Below are positions 47,586 through 60,085 of a stretch of DNA of 64,000 bases, piece after piece; positions within the stretch are counted from its first letter, which is position 1; each line of letters begins with the position of its first letter. The position numbers and the translations under genes are program-made. Under the pieces are notes generated by a model. That model did not search any database. It worked only from the letters and a program-made list of their open reading frames with translations, and was not told the DNA's origin. This stretch comes from Formicarius rufipectus. Lineage: Eukaryota > Chordata > Aves > Passeriformes > Formicariidae. The stretch lies in assembly GCA_013399695.1 (NCBI GenBank), contig VXAU01003749.1:380695-444694 (forward strand). The letters are read 5' to 3'.

Positions 47586-50500
47586 TCTCAGGGACATATT
47601 CTGTGATCAGAGAAGCAGCATGTGGTGACCATGATGGGCTGGTGACCCAAGAAGGTCAGGGGACCACCTTCTGCACTCACAGGGGTTCTTCTGCCTCCTT
47701 TGTTGGCCCCAGGAAGTCTCCAGGTTTGCTGAGAGCTTTTCCTGCCCAGCCTCAAACTGTGTGACACCATCCGGGCCCCCAGTGCTCTGTCCCTACGGGA
47801 TGCAGAAGGGAGTGGGATGAATCCAAACCCACTGGAATCCACTGCAAGAGACACTCCCTGCCAGACTGCATTGATACCCCTGCATGGGAGGCTTGGGAAG
47901 GGAGACAAGGAGGGAGTGTTATGAAAAAAATCAATATCAAATTTGGTTTAGCAGGGCTTTACAAGGAGACCTCTGAAAAATGGTATAGAAACAGCAACAT
48001 CATCGGGATCAATTTATGCCCTGTCGCACCTCTCCTGAGGTCTGCTCTCTGACAAGAAGAAGATAGGCAAAAAATGTGAAGTTGACAAAGCAATTAAAAT
48101 AACAAATGTGCTCTGTCGGGGAGCTGGCACCAAAGCTGGGAAATAACTATGAAAAAGCTAAAAAGAGTCCGTGTGATATATTAAAAAAGACATATTTTAA
48201 GTACGGTCCCAAATAAGGTTTTAAAATAACCCCCAAATTATACACTATTTCTATGCTAAATAAAGAACAAGAATTAATAAACATAAATATCTTCATGCTG
48301 TAAAAAGTACTACATAGATACAGTGATGAATGCTGCTTGTAATATACAAATCAATGAACGTATATTTTAAATTCAGCCTCACAGATTCTGCTGACTCTAA
48401 ATAAGCTTCTGTTCAACAGTAACTTTATCTACTAAGCCAACTTCTGCCAGCTCCCTCTCCCCTTTTTCAAAGAGACTTTCAATCCCTGAAGCTTCTACAA
48501 TATGTAAACAACAAACCATTTGGGGCTTATAATTGCTTTAACTCCATTTTCCATGCCTTTTATTCAAGTATTTAATCTGGAGATGAGCTGAGAGGCAGAA
48601 AACTTGATGCAACCCCAACGTTAGAATTTGGACAATCCAGGCAAAACTTGTGTCTGCCTGAAAGAATGGTGTGGAAAATATCTGGATGCTGGGAATTTAT
48701 GCCAGCTAATTCTGGTTCTTTAAAGGTGTAGTATATGATCAGTGCATATACTTCCATATCTGTTTTAAATTGCTCATCATCTGGTTTGAGATAACCACGT
48801 ATCCTTTTTCTAGAGTAAACAGAGAGAAGGGAAACTTTCAGGGAGGGATTCATCCAGCTTCTCCCAGACATCCAGTTTCTTCCCTTTAATGAAAGCAAAG
48901 CCCAGAATAAGCACAGGTGTGTCTATTGGAAGTTGGGTGAACTAAATGCCACCTCGAGTCCACAAATTACAGAGAGAAAGCAGAGCTGACTCTTCTTCCA
49001 CAAGGCAACCCCCCCGAGCCTCCTGTAGCTCTCTTTGACAGGATGTCAGTAATAAATTGCCAAGAACACCCTCCAGGTGTTTTCTTGTTTTCTGGAAGAC
49101 TTTGCTATTAGGGAATGTATCTCAGTCCTGCAGGGTTTAATAAGAAACCAAGATATTTGGCCCAAGTGTTTTCCTCTCTGTGATGAGCTGGGAAGTTGAA
49201 TTTGTGGAAGAGAGGAAGGAAACCTGGAGAAAGGGTTTGATCCATGCCACTTCTACTCACCAGGCAAAATCCCACTGCAATTACCCCCTTCACCAGGAAT
49301 CTGACTATGGCTTTCCCCTCAATTGTGGTGCTCTACAGATTGACAGTAAAAGGTGCATAGAGATGTGAGGAGCAGATGAGGTTTAGTTCCTGCTCCTGGT
49401 TATCCCCTCAAAGGACCCAGCAGACACTGCCCATGGGACTGGTGTTTTGTGCAGACATCACATGCCTGGGGTTGAATCTGACAGCCAATTAAATCATGTA
49501 AGTTTTCTTCCTCTCAGTGGATTCAAACCAAAGCCAAAAAAAAAAAAAAAAAGGAGAAATATAAAAATTTAACACGTTTAAGAGGATGTTACTCACAGAA
49601 AAAAAAGAAAACCAAAAAGATTGGTAACTGCCTGCCCCAAACAGTCCCAGATGTTGGTCAGCTTCCAATATCAATTACGTTTCCAGGCAAATTAGTTTGA
49701 ACTTTGGCCAAATTTAAGATTGTTTCCTTCTTCCCCATCATTACTTCACACCTCTTCATCTACTGCATATTCCAAACCCAGTTGTTTCACAGAAATATTC
49801 CCAGGCCAACACGAATCTGGTCTTTCAGCTTCTGGATCTTTCTAAATCCTTTGGACGTGCCCGGAATTGTAGATTACAGTTTTCAAAGATTCTTTCCAGC
49901 ATAGGTACCTAGGGCTGCTTGTAGGGTTTGTACCATAAGAGAACTCTTATTCATCACCCATTTCAGCATTTGGGGTCTGCTCTGTGTTCTGGTTCATGAT
50001 CCAGCTAATCCAGCTGATGATTTTATCATGACAGCATCATCTGGGATCTTTGCAGGAACATTCTCACTCCATCCATGTGGTTCAACAGCATCTTGCTCTG
50101 GAATTTCTTCTCCTTCCAGTCCTCAGGTCATTTGGGACCTCAATCCAGGTGGGATTAAGGGACGAATCACAGCAGAATCCCCCAATTAGCAACAGTTTGA
50201 TCAATTAACCCTTCAAAACTACTGTCAGAATTAAAGACCAGAGAATAAACTGGTTATTCTGATCAGAAATGCAGGGGTTTACATATCTATGTGTATGCTT
50301 TGCCAGTGTTTGGGTACTTGTACAGGCAAGTGAGGTTAAGAGCTGAGAAAATATAGACCAATTAAATAATTTGGGTGTCAAAAAACAGTATGACACCACT
50401 CAATCAGAAATACACAAGTTAAAATCTACTTTGACTTGTTGATTATTAAAGTGCAGTCATCGGGTTTGTTGCTGTTGGGGGTGATCTGGTGGTTGGTCCT

Positions 50501-51017
50501 TCACTAACAGGAGCAAACACATTAAACAGGATTATCCTGCTGTTTTCAGCAAAGCAGGTCATTGATTTATGCACCTGCCTAATGCTTTCCCCATAAAGTG
50601 CCTGGGAACAAATGGAAAGGAGTCATGTAAGTGCAACTGCACTATAAAAACATAACAAATGGAGACCATTCTCCTTTTCAGGACACTGCCAGTTGGTTCT
50701 TGTCTTTCTTCCACTCATGTGGAACTCACTTCAGATGTGAAATGAGATGACCTCACTACCATGCTCTGATTTCCTGATACTGAAAGCTAAAAGCAGATCT
50801 TGTTTGGGCAACTGTGCTTAGAAAGGGTTCAGATGTGAAAGACAAACAGCCCTGCCAATGGCCTAAAATGTCATAAGAGTTTTATTGGAGCCTTTCTCCC
50901 TCTCTAACTTAGGAGACATCCTGGTGCCAATCTAATATGTTTCTTCTCCTCAGAGAATTCCATGTTAGCTCTACCAGTGTTTGGCTCCAGTTGTCTACAT
51001 ATTTTGGGCCAACTTCC

Positions 51018-51195
51018 ATAAAATAATAGAATGGAGATTGGAAGGTTCCTCTGGAGGTCACCTCAGTCAACCCCCTTCTCAAAGCAAGTTTAATGGCATC
51101 AAGTTCATGTCCAGTGAAGTCTTGAAGAATTCCACATGTGGAGATCCCATGGTCCCTCTGGGCTCCAGTTCCAATATTTGACCATGATTTCATGA
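51018..51195 (-). mobile_element. CR1 LINE 3' fragment, diverged
   Basis: ATAATAGAATGGAGATTGGA, AGGTTCCTCTGGAGGTCACC, CAACCCCCTTCTCAAAGCAA and GTGGAGATCCCATGG agree with a reverse-complement CR1 end. It continues weakly toward 51195. Confidence 0.75.
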
Positions 51196-51630
51196 TTTGT
51201 TTTCCTCTCCCAGATGATCATAATTTCCAATGCTGACATTTTCCCCACCCTGCAGCTTCCAGAAGAGCTTAGTTCCATCTTCTCTATCATCTGATGGAGA
51301 TGTAGATGGCAATAAAGTCTGTCCTGGGCCTTCTTTTCTTAGGGCTGGCTCAGCCTGTCCTTGTAAACAGGCACTTTCTCAGCCCTTCCTGCACCAGGAA
51401 ATCCCATTTCTTAGCCTTCACTCTCCTGCCTCCAGCACCTTCCATGCTTTTTTAGGAGGTGCTTTTTGCCTGTTCTGAGATTTAAATTTCCCAGGCTGGC
51501 CAAGAATTACACACTCTGTCACAGTGACCTTTGACAGACTCTTTCTGCCACCTAAATTTTACTTAATCTGATCCCACTGATCCCTCCTTAAGGAGTGAAT
51601 TGACCTGAGTGCAACAAAAGGTTGGCAGTG

Positions 51631-51777
51631 GTTTTTTTTGTTTTTTTTTTTTCCCCCTTTTTTAATGTTTTTGTTTGTTTGGGGTTTTTTTGTTTTTGTT
51701 TTTGTGGGTTTTTTTGTTTGTTTGGTTGGTTTTTTTTTTTGTTGTTGTTGTTGGTTGGTTGGTTGGGTTTTTTTTAA
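51631..51777. repeat. T/G-rich low-complexity tract
   Basis: Runs of T broken by single or paired G (GTTTGTTT, GGTTGGTTGGTTGG). No coding sense. The apparent open frames here are low-complexity artefacts. Confidence 0.9.
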
Positions 51778-52195
51778 TCAGAAAACACTTAAATCTCATT
51801 TTCTATTGCTCCTTCAAGAGCCCTGCCAATACCCATCTACAGCCCAAGCAGGTGCTGGAGCAGCTCTCCACACAAGCAGGTAGGAAACAAAGCACCCTGA
51901 CTCCTGTGTCAGGATTCAAACTGTGTTCCGTGCCTGGGGCATCCCAGGGAAGAAAAATCCCACTGGCAGGGTGGGATAACAGCCAAGAGCACAGAATGAG
52001 AGAGATGATCATCCTGCTGAGAATGAGCACCTGGAAGGAAATCTGGCCAAGGTGGGACCATCACAGGAGGTCTTGAGAAGCCACATCCTATAAGGGGCTG
52101 GACATGGGTGTGGGATAGAGCGGGGGGGGTTGTCAGGAACAGCAGGAGTGTGAGCTATAAGTTGGCACGAAGGATAATTATTTCAATTTAAATTG

Positions 52196-52265
52196 TCTTT
52201 TTGTTTGTTCTGTTTGTTTGTTTGTTGTGTGTGTGGTTAGTTTTTTGTTTTGTTTTTGTTTCTTG
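52196..52265. repeat. GTTT-rich low-complexity tract
   Basis: TTTTTGTTTGTTCTGTTTGT followed by more GTTT and GTTTT units. Confidence 0.85.
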
Positions 52266-53530
52266 TATGTGAAGAATGAAGGACCCATAAAACATTTCTC
52301 TATTTTCCCTACATTTTCAGGGAAAAAAAATAAGAGAAAGTTTTGCTTAATTATGCCTATAGAATACTATGGGCACAGCAATTAAACAGTGTGACATTGG
52401 ATCCTTTATCTTGGCCTTTTATCTTGGCTAGTGAATAGACTTCAGTGGAGAATCTCTTTTATTTTTTCCACACATTAATCATATTTGTGGTTTGAAACAT
52501 CCCAGACAAATACTGTCCTCAGGACTCAAAATATTTAGAGGAAATGACCTTTAAAGAGGAAATGCCCCTGTTCTACACAGGGGCAGCAGAAGTTTGATCA
52601 GCTCCTGCCCTTGCAAAGCAAACTGGACAGTGCAAGAGGCAGCAAATCTTCATTTTATAATGTCAGGGCTGTGTAAGGGTTGTACTTGTAATAAAAATAT
52701 GCACAATATGAACCACAGAGTTAATTAGTTTTCCTGCTGGTGACTTAAACACCAACCCAACCAGTGTTCTTGTGTAAAGGGCTGCCTTGTTACTCTGTCC
52801 AAAGTGCACCTCATTGAGTTGTTCTCAGCAAAGACCTACTGCTTGTAAAATACACCCTGCAAAGAATACAGCCTTCCCATAAGTTTATCCTTACCCCTGT
52901 GCTTTTCTCTTTGCCTTCATGCTTAAATAGCAGACCTTTAGCAAAGTTATTTTCCCACCAGTGCTATGGTTGATTGAAAAAATCTGTTTCTGAAGTTTTT
53001 ATGGCTCTAACCCTCCAGCTACAGCACTTGCTACTTATGGTAGCAGAAGAGATGTTAAAGGCATGGGTCCTTTATTTATTCTCTTCCTCACCCTAATTTA
53101 AGACCTCTCCCTCTGTCAGCTGCATGTCTCTGCCAACAGGGAATCAAACAAGAACTTTCTAAGATACACAAAGTGTATCTGCACAGCAGCGTTTGCATTT
53201 GAGCATCTCTGCAGCAGGTTTGTTCCACTGCAAAGGAGCTCTGAATGAAACAGCTTTTTATCTCCCAATCCTGCCAAGAATAAAAGTTAACAGAGCATTT
53301 TGTTAGAAATAAAGCTGGGGGAATGTGTGCTGTATTAAATATGTCCTGAGGTCTGGCATTCATTTAAAGACAACCAACTTGGAAACCGACCCCTCAGTGT
53401 GATCCCTGCCTCGCTCACCACGCAGGACTGAGGGAGAAGATCTTCTCTGTGAAGCCACAGCTGGTGCTGCTCTGCAGAATTCTGGTGAGAAGAGGTACAG
53501 GGACTGTCCCCACAGACACATATTGCTCCT

Positions 53531-53585
53531 CTATATACATATATGTGTATGTGCATATATATTTATTTATATATAAACACACACG
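53531..53585. repeat. TA/CA-rich microsatellite
   Basis: ATATACATATATGTGTATGT and TATATATTTATTTATATATA ending in ACACACACG. Confidence 0.85.
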
Positions 53586-53604
53586 TGCCTATACAAAGGG
53601 TTGT

Positions 53605-53671
53605 GGAATCATAGAATGGCTTGGGCTGGAAAGGACCTTAAAATTCCAATCCCCCTGTCCCATGGCCAGGG
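53605..53671 (-). mobile_element. CR1 LINE, short 3' end
   Basis: GGAATCATAGAATGGCTTGG, GCTGGAAAGGACCTTAAAAT and CCCATGGCCAGGG. Only the last 70 bp of the element. Confidence 0.88.
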
Positions 53672-54273
53672 AATATAGTTTGTAATTATACATTTTAGCA
53701 ATTAATAAAAAAGATAAACACCTCCCAGTGCCGCTGCCTTGGAGTAAGTTCTGCAGGGATACCCCTGCATCAAGCCACAATGAACACCACAAAAACACAG
53801 CAGTAAAAATTCAGTACAGACCAAGACCAGGAAAAAACCAAAAATGTAACTGCTCTTGTTGTCTGTCACTGAGGTGCTCCAAAAAGTAACCACCCAATAA
53901 ACAGCACTGCATATTAGAGAAAGACGTTTTTAGCTGAGGATGTTTATTTTGCTGGTGATGTAAACATAGGAAAAAAGGTTGGTAGCAAAGCCCCGAGAAG
54001 GAACACTGCAGCTTTGAGCATGGAAAGTAACCAGAGAGGACCAGCAGCACCACCTGGTGTTCCCTCCAACCCCCTAGAGAAGCCCTTGGTCCCCTCTCAG
54101 ACCGGTCCTCTCAGCTCAGACCTGTTTAACCCGCTGAGTGCCACAGAAATGTACGAATCGTGATGGGGAAATCTAAGGATAATTTACATTAAGAGGGTGT
54201 GCTAAAGACAGCTTGGTTTGCATGGCTACAGCTATGAGACTAACAGAGTTAGGAGATGGTAGTCCCAAAATAC

Positions 54274-54437
54274 AAATCATAGGATGGCTTGGATTGGAAG
54301 GGACCTTAAAGATTATCCAGTTCCAAACCCCTGCCAAGGGCAGGGACACCTTCCACTAGACCAGGTTGCTCCGAGCCCTGTCCAATCTGGCCTTGAACAC
54401 TTGCAGGGATGGGGAGTCCACAACTTCTCTGGGCAAA
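54274..54437 (-). mobile_element. CR1 LINE 3' end
   Basis: AAATCATAGGATGGCTTGGA, GGAAGGGACCTTAAAGATTA, TGCCAAGGGCAGGGACACCT and GGGGAGTCCACAACTTCTCT. Confidence 0.92.
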
Positions 54438-55126
54438 TGAAAAAACAACCTGGATCCAATCCCAGGATAAAGCCTAAATCCAAACCTCAAATACAAAATA
54501 AATAAGTACTTTTTCCAATATACATGAAAATAAATATGCAAAGCTCCTTCCAAAGAGCAGTTGTCCCCTGTGTTTAAAGATAATTGGATTTTCTTTGTGA
54601 CTCAGAGGAAGAGAAAGGCAACCTGATATTCAATTCAAATTTCCTCTTGTCACCGTTTCAGCAAGTAACAGCATGTAGAGCTACAGTGGGCAAATACTCC
54701 ACCCAGAGATAAACTTATTTTCACAAGCAAATACCTTTGTTTATAAGTCATTATGTTACTTCACACCTGAGGAGTCAAGGCAAAAAGCACATCAAGGATT
54801 GGTATATAAACACTCGCCTCCAGCTGCAAACCTAACCCGGTAGACTCTAAACAAACCAAACCTCAAAAGATTCTCCACTCCAGCTGTGAGTTTTGAAATG
54901 ACTTGCAAGCCGGGGCTCTGCAACGGGTTTCAAACAGTGCAGAAGTCTGAGAGGTGGGAAAAACCAAGCCCAGCTCTCAGTGCCCTCCGCAGCCTCCACG
55001 ATGCCCCTTCGCTCTCGCTCAGGGTGAGCAAAGGGCAGGGGGGGGGAAGTGGCAAGGAGACCCTCAGGCTCTGAGGAGCTGCACCCACCGTGCTCCAGAG
55101 CCACCAGTTGGTGCTGGGGGACTTAC

Positions 55127-55254
55127 TGTGGGGTAGGGGTGTGAGCAGAAGACGGTGTACTTCCGAATGATGCCGTTCAGCTTGAGGGGAGGGAGCCAGG
55201 ACACGAAGACGGTGGAGGCTGAAGCTGCAGCCGCTTTAACGCCAGCGGGAGGAC
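55127..55254 (-). CDS. DSCAM: DSCAM exon: FN4 domain, first half
   Basis: 128-nt exon giving two bases of a split Gly codon and then 42 codons. The reading begins PPAGVKAAAASAS, followed by VSWLPP with the conserved B-strand Trp of fibronectin III domains, then NGIIRKYTVFCSHPYPT. It is bounded by a TTCCAG acceptor (exon starts after position 55255) and a GTAAGT donor at 55121-55126, a perfect consensus. It ends in phase 0, the only phase-0 junction among the 11 exons. This is the FN3 repeat just before Ig10. The alanine-rich start (four Ala in a row within KAAAASAS) is slightly unlike the mammalian version as I remember it. No other DSCAM exon is visible between here and position 64000. Confidence 0.95.
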
Positions 55255-55542
55255 CTGGAACTGGAGACACAGGACGTGTTAGAGTGGCCCAAGGCAGGCC
55301 AAGGCCATCCCAGTGTAACAGAGGAGGAGAGAGGAACAGGAGAGTGTGATGCTTGGGTAACTGTGCCCTGTGGACTGAGATGGACACTCTGTGTGAGGGA
55401 TCAGCCTCCAAGCTGCTCATGCCAGAGGACAGGGTTTTGGAGGGTTGTTCCCCCAGCCCTTAAAGATGCTCTGCATCAGAGGGTCCCAAAGCAGAAGCTG
55501 CCACCGATGGGTAAACTTTGGTGATGTTTCCCTCCCAGCCTG

Positions 55543-55803
55543 AATAGAATCATAGAATGAGCTCTCGAATGGTTGGGTTGGAAGGGATCTTAAAGATCAC
55601 CCAGTGCCACCCCCTGCCATGGGCAGGGACACCTTCCACTAGCCCAGGTTGCTCCAAGCCCCATCCAACCTGGCCTTGGACACTTCCAGGGATGGGGCAG
55701 CCACAGCTTCTCTGGGCAACCTGTGCCAGGGCCTCACCATCCTAGCAGGAAAGAATTTCTTCATAGTTCTAACCTAAATGTCTCCTCTTTCAGTCTGAAC
55801 CCA
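55543..55803 (-). mobile_element. CR1 LINE 3' end close to the first FN4 exon
   Basis: AATAGAATCATAGAATG, then about 16 bp of extra sequence, then GGTTGGGTTGGAAGGGATCT, CTGCCATGGGCAGGGACACC, CCTTGGACACTTCCAGGGAT. It sits about 290 nt upstream (transcript sense) of the exon at 55127-55254. Confidence 0.93.
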
Positions 55804-57843
55804 AATGCATGTTGACTGTGATCAGTGAAAATGCCAAACAACAAATTACCACGAACAGCCAACTCTGAACACGTAACTGATGGCAAATCATTATTCACTG
55901 GGTCAATAACACACGTGTGAGCAGCCTGATGGCCACGCACAACAGAGCTGTGAGTTTAATGAAGTGGAGTGTATATGAGCAATTAGAACTGCCCGAGGTG
56001 AGCCAGGTCCGGCAAGTGCTGTGATGAGTGAGGAGATGTGGCCACACAGTGTCCTTGTCCTGCCCTCAACAGCTCAGACCTCTCTCTGGCACTGCAGTAT
56101 GTGAACACACATCTATTTCTCTAATTACAGCAGCCACCTCTGTAAACCACCAAAAACTGTCACAGAGAAACAGGGAAAAAAACCCATCCTGTGTAAAATC
56201 ATGTGGAAAAAGCTCCAGCTGGGAAAAGCTAAAATCTTGCTGCATAATCTTAACTCTACCCCTTTTGCATGCTTGCATTTTGAGAAAGGCTTTAATTTCA
56301 TGAGCATATGTTGTTTTTCAAACACACAGTACAGTGTACAATGTTCTCCAACTTTGGAAACACTGTTGTACTAATTTGCAAAAAATCCTAGAAGTTTTCC
56401 TGCATGCTAGAATATCACATTATACATGAGCCTGTACTTAAACTAAATAACAAGAGCTATTTTTAACAACATAAAAAAGGGTTTTCAAGCTGCCTGGAAA
56501 ACATATCTTTTATCAAAATAATTGAAAACACTTAAAAACAATTAAGTAATTTGAAATATATTTTAACGCTGCGTGTGGCCAATATTCATGCCAAATTATT
56601 AAAATAGGTATTTTATGTTGGAAATTACCATGTGGTAATAAAGGCAAAATGAAACATTTTGATGGAATCTCTTCTATACAGAGCTTTGCTTTCATGAGAA
56701 ATGAAAATTTTTTTTAATGAAAATTAAACTTTTGTCTAATTTCAGGCAAAACAACCAGAATGTGAAACTTTGCATTAAAATCTCACTGTTTGATCGATTT
56801 TCTTTAACTCCACAGAAAAGTCGCTGTGCAGCACAGATGCAAAACCCCTCGTCCATCAAGCTGCTCTTCACAGGTGGACTCTGAATCTTTGTTCTACCTC
56901 GTTTAAGCATGTAGATATTATGGTGGTACAAAACTTGGCCAGACAGCCTCGGGTCGAAATTTGCTCAGCCCTGTGGCAAATTGTAAAAATAATATAAGGA
57001 GAGCTTCAATTTTATATCTGCACAGGTGCTGCTGGGAGATGCTAAAAAACCCTGACAGGCACCACTCGGTGCCCCATCCCCGACTCTGTGTTTTCTATTT
57101 ATAGTGTGCTGAGAGAGCTTATTAGGCGTCAAGTGAGAACGTCATGATGATAATTGCGTGCAAACCCAGCCCCTCGCTGCAAAGGGGCTAATTGAGTTAG
57201 GGGTTCTATCCAATGTAGGGTAAATATTGATGCTTGACAGCATTCGACTTGGTATTTATACCCAGCTCGTTAGAAAGGCTGTTTGCTCCTGCTGCTGAAG
57301 AGTGAAAGCTGGCTCTCCAGGGTAATTACCTAAACCACGGGAGGATTCCTTTATGGTTAGCAGTGTTTTCTGGAAATCGCTGCAAATAGATGTATGAGGT
57401 TAAGGTAATTTATTGTTAAATTAGGGGGTGATCTATAGGGACGGGTTCTGATGGTAATTGGGCATGGCTGTCAGCTGTTGAAGGATTCGCTCAGAATTCA
57501 TCAGGCATTTTCCAGGCAATGGACACGTTGTGGAAGACATTGCTTGTCATTGCTGTGTTACTGGCTGGTATGAGACCAGCAGAAAGAGGGGCTGGAAAGA
57601 AACTCAGGCAACTCCCATTTCTAGCTCTCATTGTGGAGGGGTTGCAATCAGGCAACAGTTTGTGCCAAAATTATTCAGAATGTTCACTTATTAGTCCTTT
57701 TTCTTTGATACCCTGTCTGTCTTTGCTGGGTTGTGCGCGTGAAAACAACTGTGTGTCATTCCTCTGTGTGTTATGGAAGAGTTCAGAATTCCTTAGATTT
57801 CTGGTGCTTTCCAGACCACCACTGTCCTCTGTCCAGAGGGTAA

Positions 57844-57889
57844 AGCCATTGGTCAAACTCATCCCAGAGCCATTGGTCAAACTCATCCC
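57844..57889. repeat. 24-bp tandem duplication
   Basis: AGCCATTGGTCAAACTCATC occurs at 57844 and again at 57868, a period of 24 bp. Confidence 0.9.
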
Positions 57890-59540
57890 CTGTGCCTAAA
57901 CAAGACTATTTTGAGGTAGCTCAATACTAAATGAAATTGTCTTACTGAACCTGGGTTCTTTGAGTCTCAGAGGAAGTTCTGGCCAGGCAGTGCTGTGCCT
58001 GGAGAGGAAAAGGACCTGAGCCTTATTCAGCCAAATCAAGGTGTTGTCCCTCATTGCCATTGCATCCTGCAGCCTCACTGGCTTCCATCATTACCAGGCA
58101 GCAGTACCAGGAGCCTGAACCCTCCATGAACCTTTATTTAGCACATGGATTCCCACAGATCCCGGCAAGGACAAGCTAAATGTGCACAATGCCACAGTTT
58201 CATGGGGAAAAATCACGATCACTGGGGGTAAAAGAATGGTAAGAACCCAAAGGACAATCTGGGCTGAGCGAAGGGAAACAGAAGACTGCTTCTAGACAGC
58301 TTTGCAACCTTCCCGGGAGCAGATTAGGCCAATTTAAGATCAAAGATGGCCTCATTCTCCTGCTAACAAGCCTTTGAAAGACACGGAAATAGCACACTGC
58401 TTTCACGTGGAGGAGAACGCTTTGTATTCCTGACAGTGCAGGTGAAACGCTAAGGCAGAGGAGGCAATTATACAGATACAGTGAGTCTGGGAAACAGCAT
58501 TTAGATGTGCTGGATAATCGGGAGGAGCTCCAGGAACTTTCTTATTCTCTTTTCCTAAGCAGAGAGATTAACACCGTTTCTGTTCCAAGCACCAAGCGGC
58601 AGGGAGGCAAAAGGCACAGAGCTGGTGCATTTAGCGGTGATGTCACCCATGGAGCTGAAAGCTGAACCTGTTCTCTAAGAGGTTTTGAATTCTGCACGAC
58701 ACAGGACTATCCTACTGCCAGCTGCACTTAGAAAAAAGGCAAAATAAAATAAACTCCTCTTTGTTTAAATAGATATCCTGCCTGCAACGCAGCCTGAACA
58801 CCCTCACATGTGCTGCCCACCCCTCATTGAGCCTCAAGGGGTCTCTTATTTAGCTCACCCTTTCTATCAAATCCTGCCAGTTCCACAAGGGAAACATCTA
58901 TTATTATGCTGCATATTTTGTCTCTTAATCAAAAAGATGAAATTGGAGATCTCTGACAATATAAAGAAATGCATTAAGGGGTCATTAAGGGTAATTTTCC
59001 ATCATAGAGCCCAGCCATCCTCATCAGCTGAACGTGCCCAAGCAGAGCTCTGCTCCAAGGAGTATGGACGTGCACTTGATTGGATTTATGTTTAGTCACT
59101 GTAAAATAAACATAAAGCCTTGTTAGATGGTATCTGTACATCCATCCATCTCTCTCATGCCAGTCACCAGCAAGGTAGTGCCCAGAGAGAGGAAGGAGAG
59201 GAGACAAATCTCTCTGGATTCAGGCAGAGTCTTACAGTGATGCTGGCAGAGAGTTTAATGCTACTCCTCCTTCCTCCCTGCAGCTTTCCCGTTGTCCTGG
59301 ATGCCAGAGAGCTGGAAGGACAGCACTGCTGCACTGAGCAAAGCCTTCTGTGGATACAAACAGCTTTCTGTGCATAGGAATGCTTTTCTCAAAAGGATCT
59401 GAGACAAGAGAGGTCTCAGATCATCCTCAGGTGCATCCTCCTGCACCACAGAAAGCCCTGATGCCACCTCTGGCAGGCACCTGGTGAAATGCAGCCAGGA
59501 CAGATCCAATTCCCAAGTGCAGGAAGCTTGTGGGAGCTCC

Positions 59541-60085
59541 TGCAGGTTTTCAGACTAAAGAGCCAAAAGCAGTTTCCAATGATGGAATAATTGGAATAAT
59601 GATGGAATTATTGGAATAATGATGGAATCTGCCAAACAACCTTAGCTAACAGTAAAGTGAGAGAAGAACCTGCCAATGTTCCAGGGGAAGATACATGTGA
59701 AAAGCTCTGTTAATAAGGTTAAAATTTAGATAAGAACTGTGCATTCACCAATGTTACAAAATATATTTTAGTTGTTATTTAGCTATAGCTGTGTGTTGTT
59801 AGATAGTTTGGATGGAGTGTATAAGTTTTAGAAATATGCATAATTGTGTGTTAAGATAGTTCTTTCTTGTAGTTTTTCATACCCCTGTGCAGTGGAACAT
59901 AAAGATACTCTAATGGAAACATCGGGTGCTTTTTTTTTGCCATTCCTGAATAGCTTTGTAACTCACTGACAAAGAGGAATGAGAATAAAACTTTCATGTT
60001 TGTTTTTGATGCAGTGAGGTGGTCTTATTTAACAGCTAAAGGCTACGAGCCTCTACAAAGGCCACTAAAAGCTGTATCTGTAAAA
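59541..60085 (+). mobile_element. LTR-like interspersed repeat, family C copy 2
   Basis: Counterpart of 22056-22580, with the same left block (TGCAGGTTTTCAGACTA), TTAGATAGTTTGGATGGAGT, TGTGTTAAGATAGTTCTTTC, GAATAAAACTTTCATG and GGTCTTATTTAACAGCT. It contains a 20-bp tandem expansion (59578-59628) missing from copy 1. Ends approximate, no target duplication found. Confidence 0.65.
59578..59628. repeat. 20-bp tandem repeat inside family C copy 2
   Basis: Unit AATGATGGAATAATTGGAAT at 59578, a one-base variant at 59598 and a partial third unit at 59618. Copy 1 has a single GATGGAAT here. Confidence 0.92.

Larger units (their letters stand above)
40647..55126 (-). other. DSCAM: DSCAM intron splitting FN4 (about 14.5 kb)
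   Basis: Largest complete intron in the window, separating the two halves of FN4. It contains a cluster of CR1 fragments in both orientations (44290-47585), others at 51018, 53605 and 54274, and low-complexity GT-rich tracts (51631-51777, 52196-52265) and a TA-rich tract (53531-53585). Stretches 40750-44280, 47600-51000 and 52270-53530 show nothing I can name. Confidence 0.8.
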
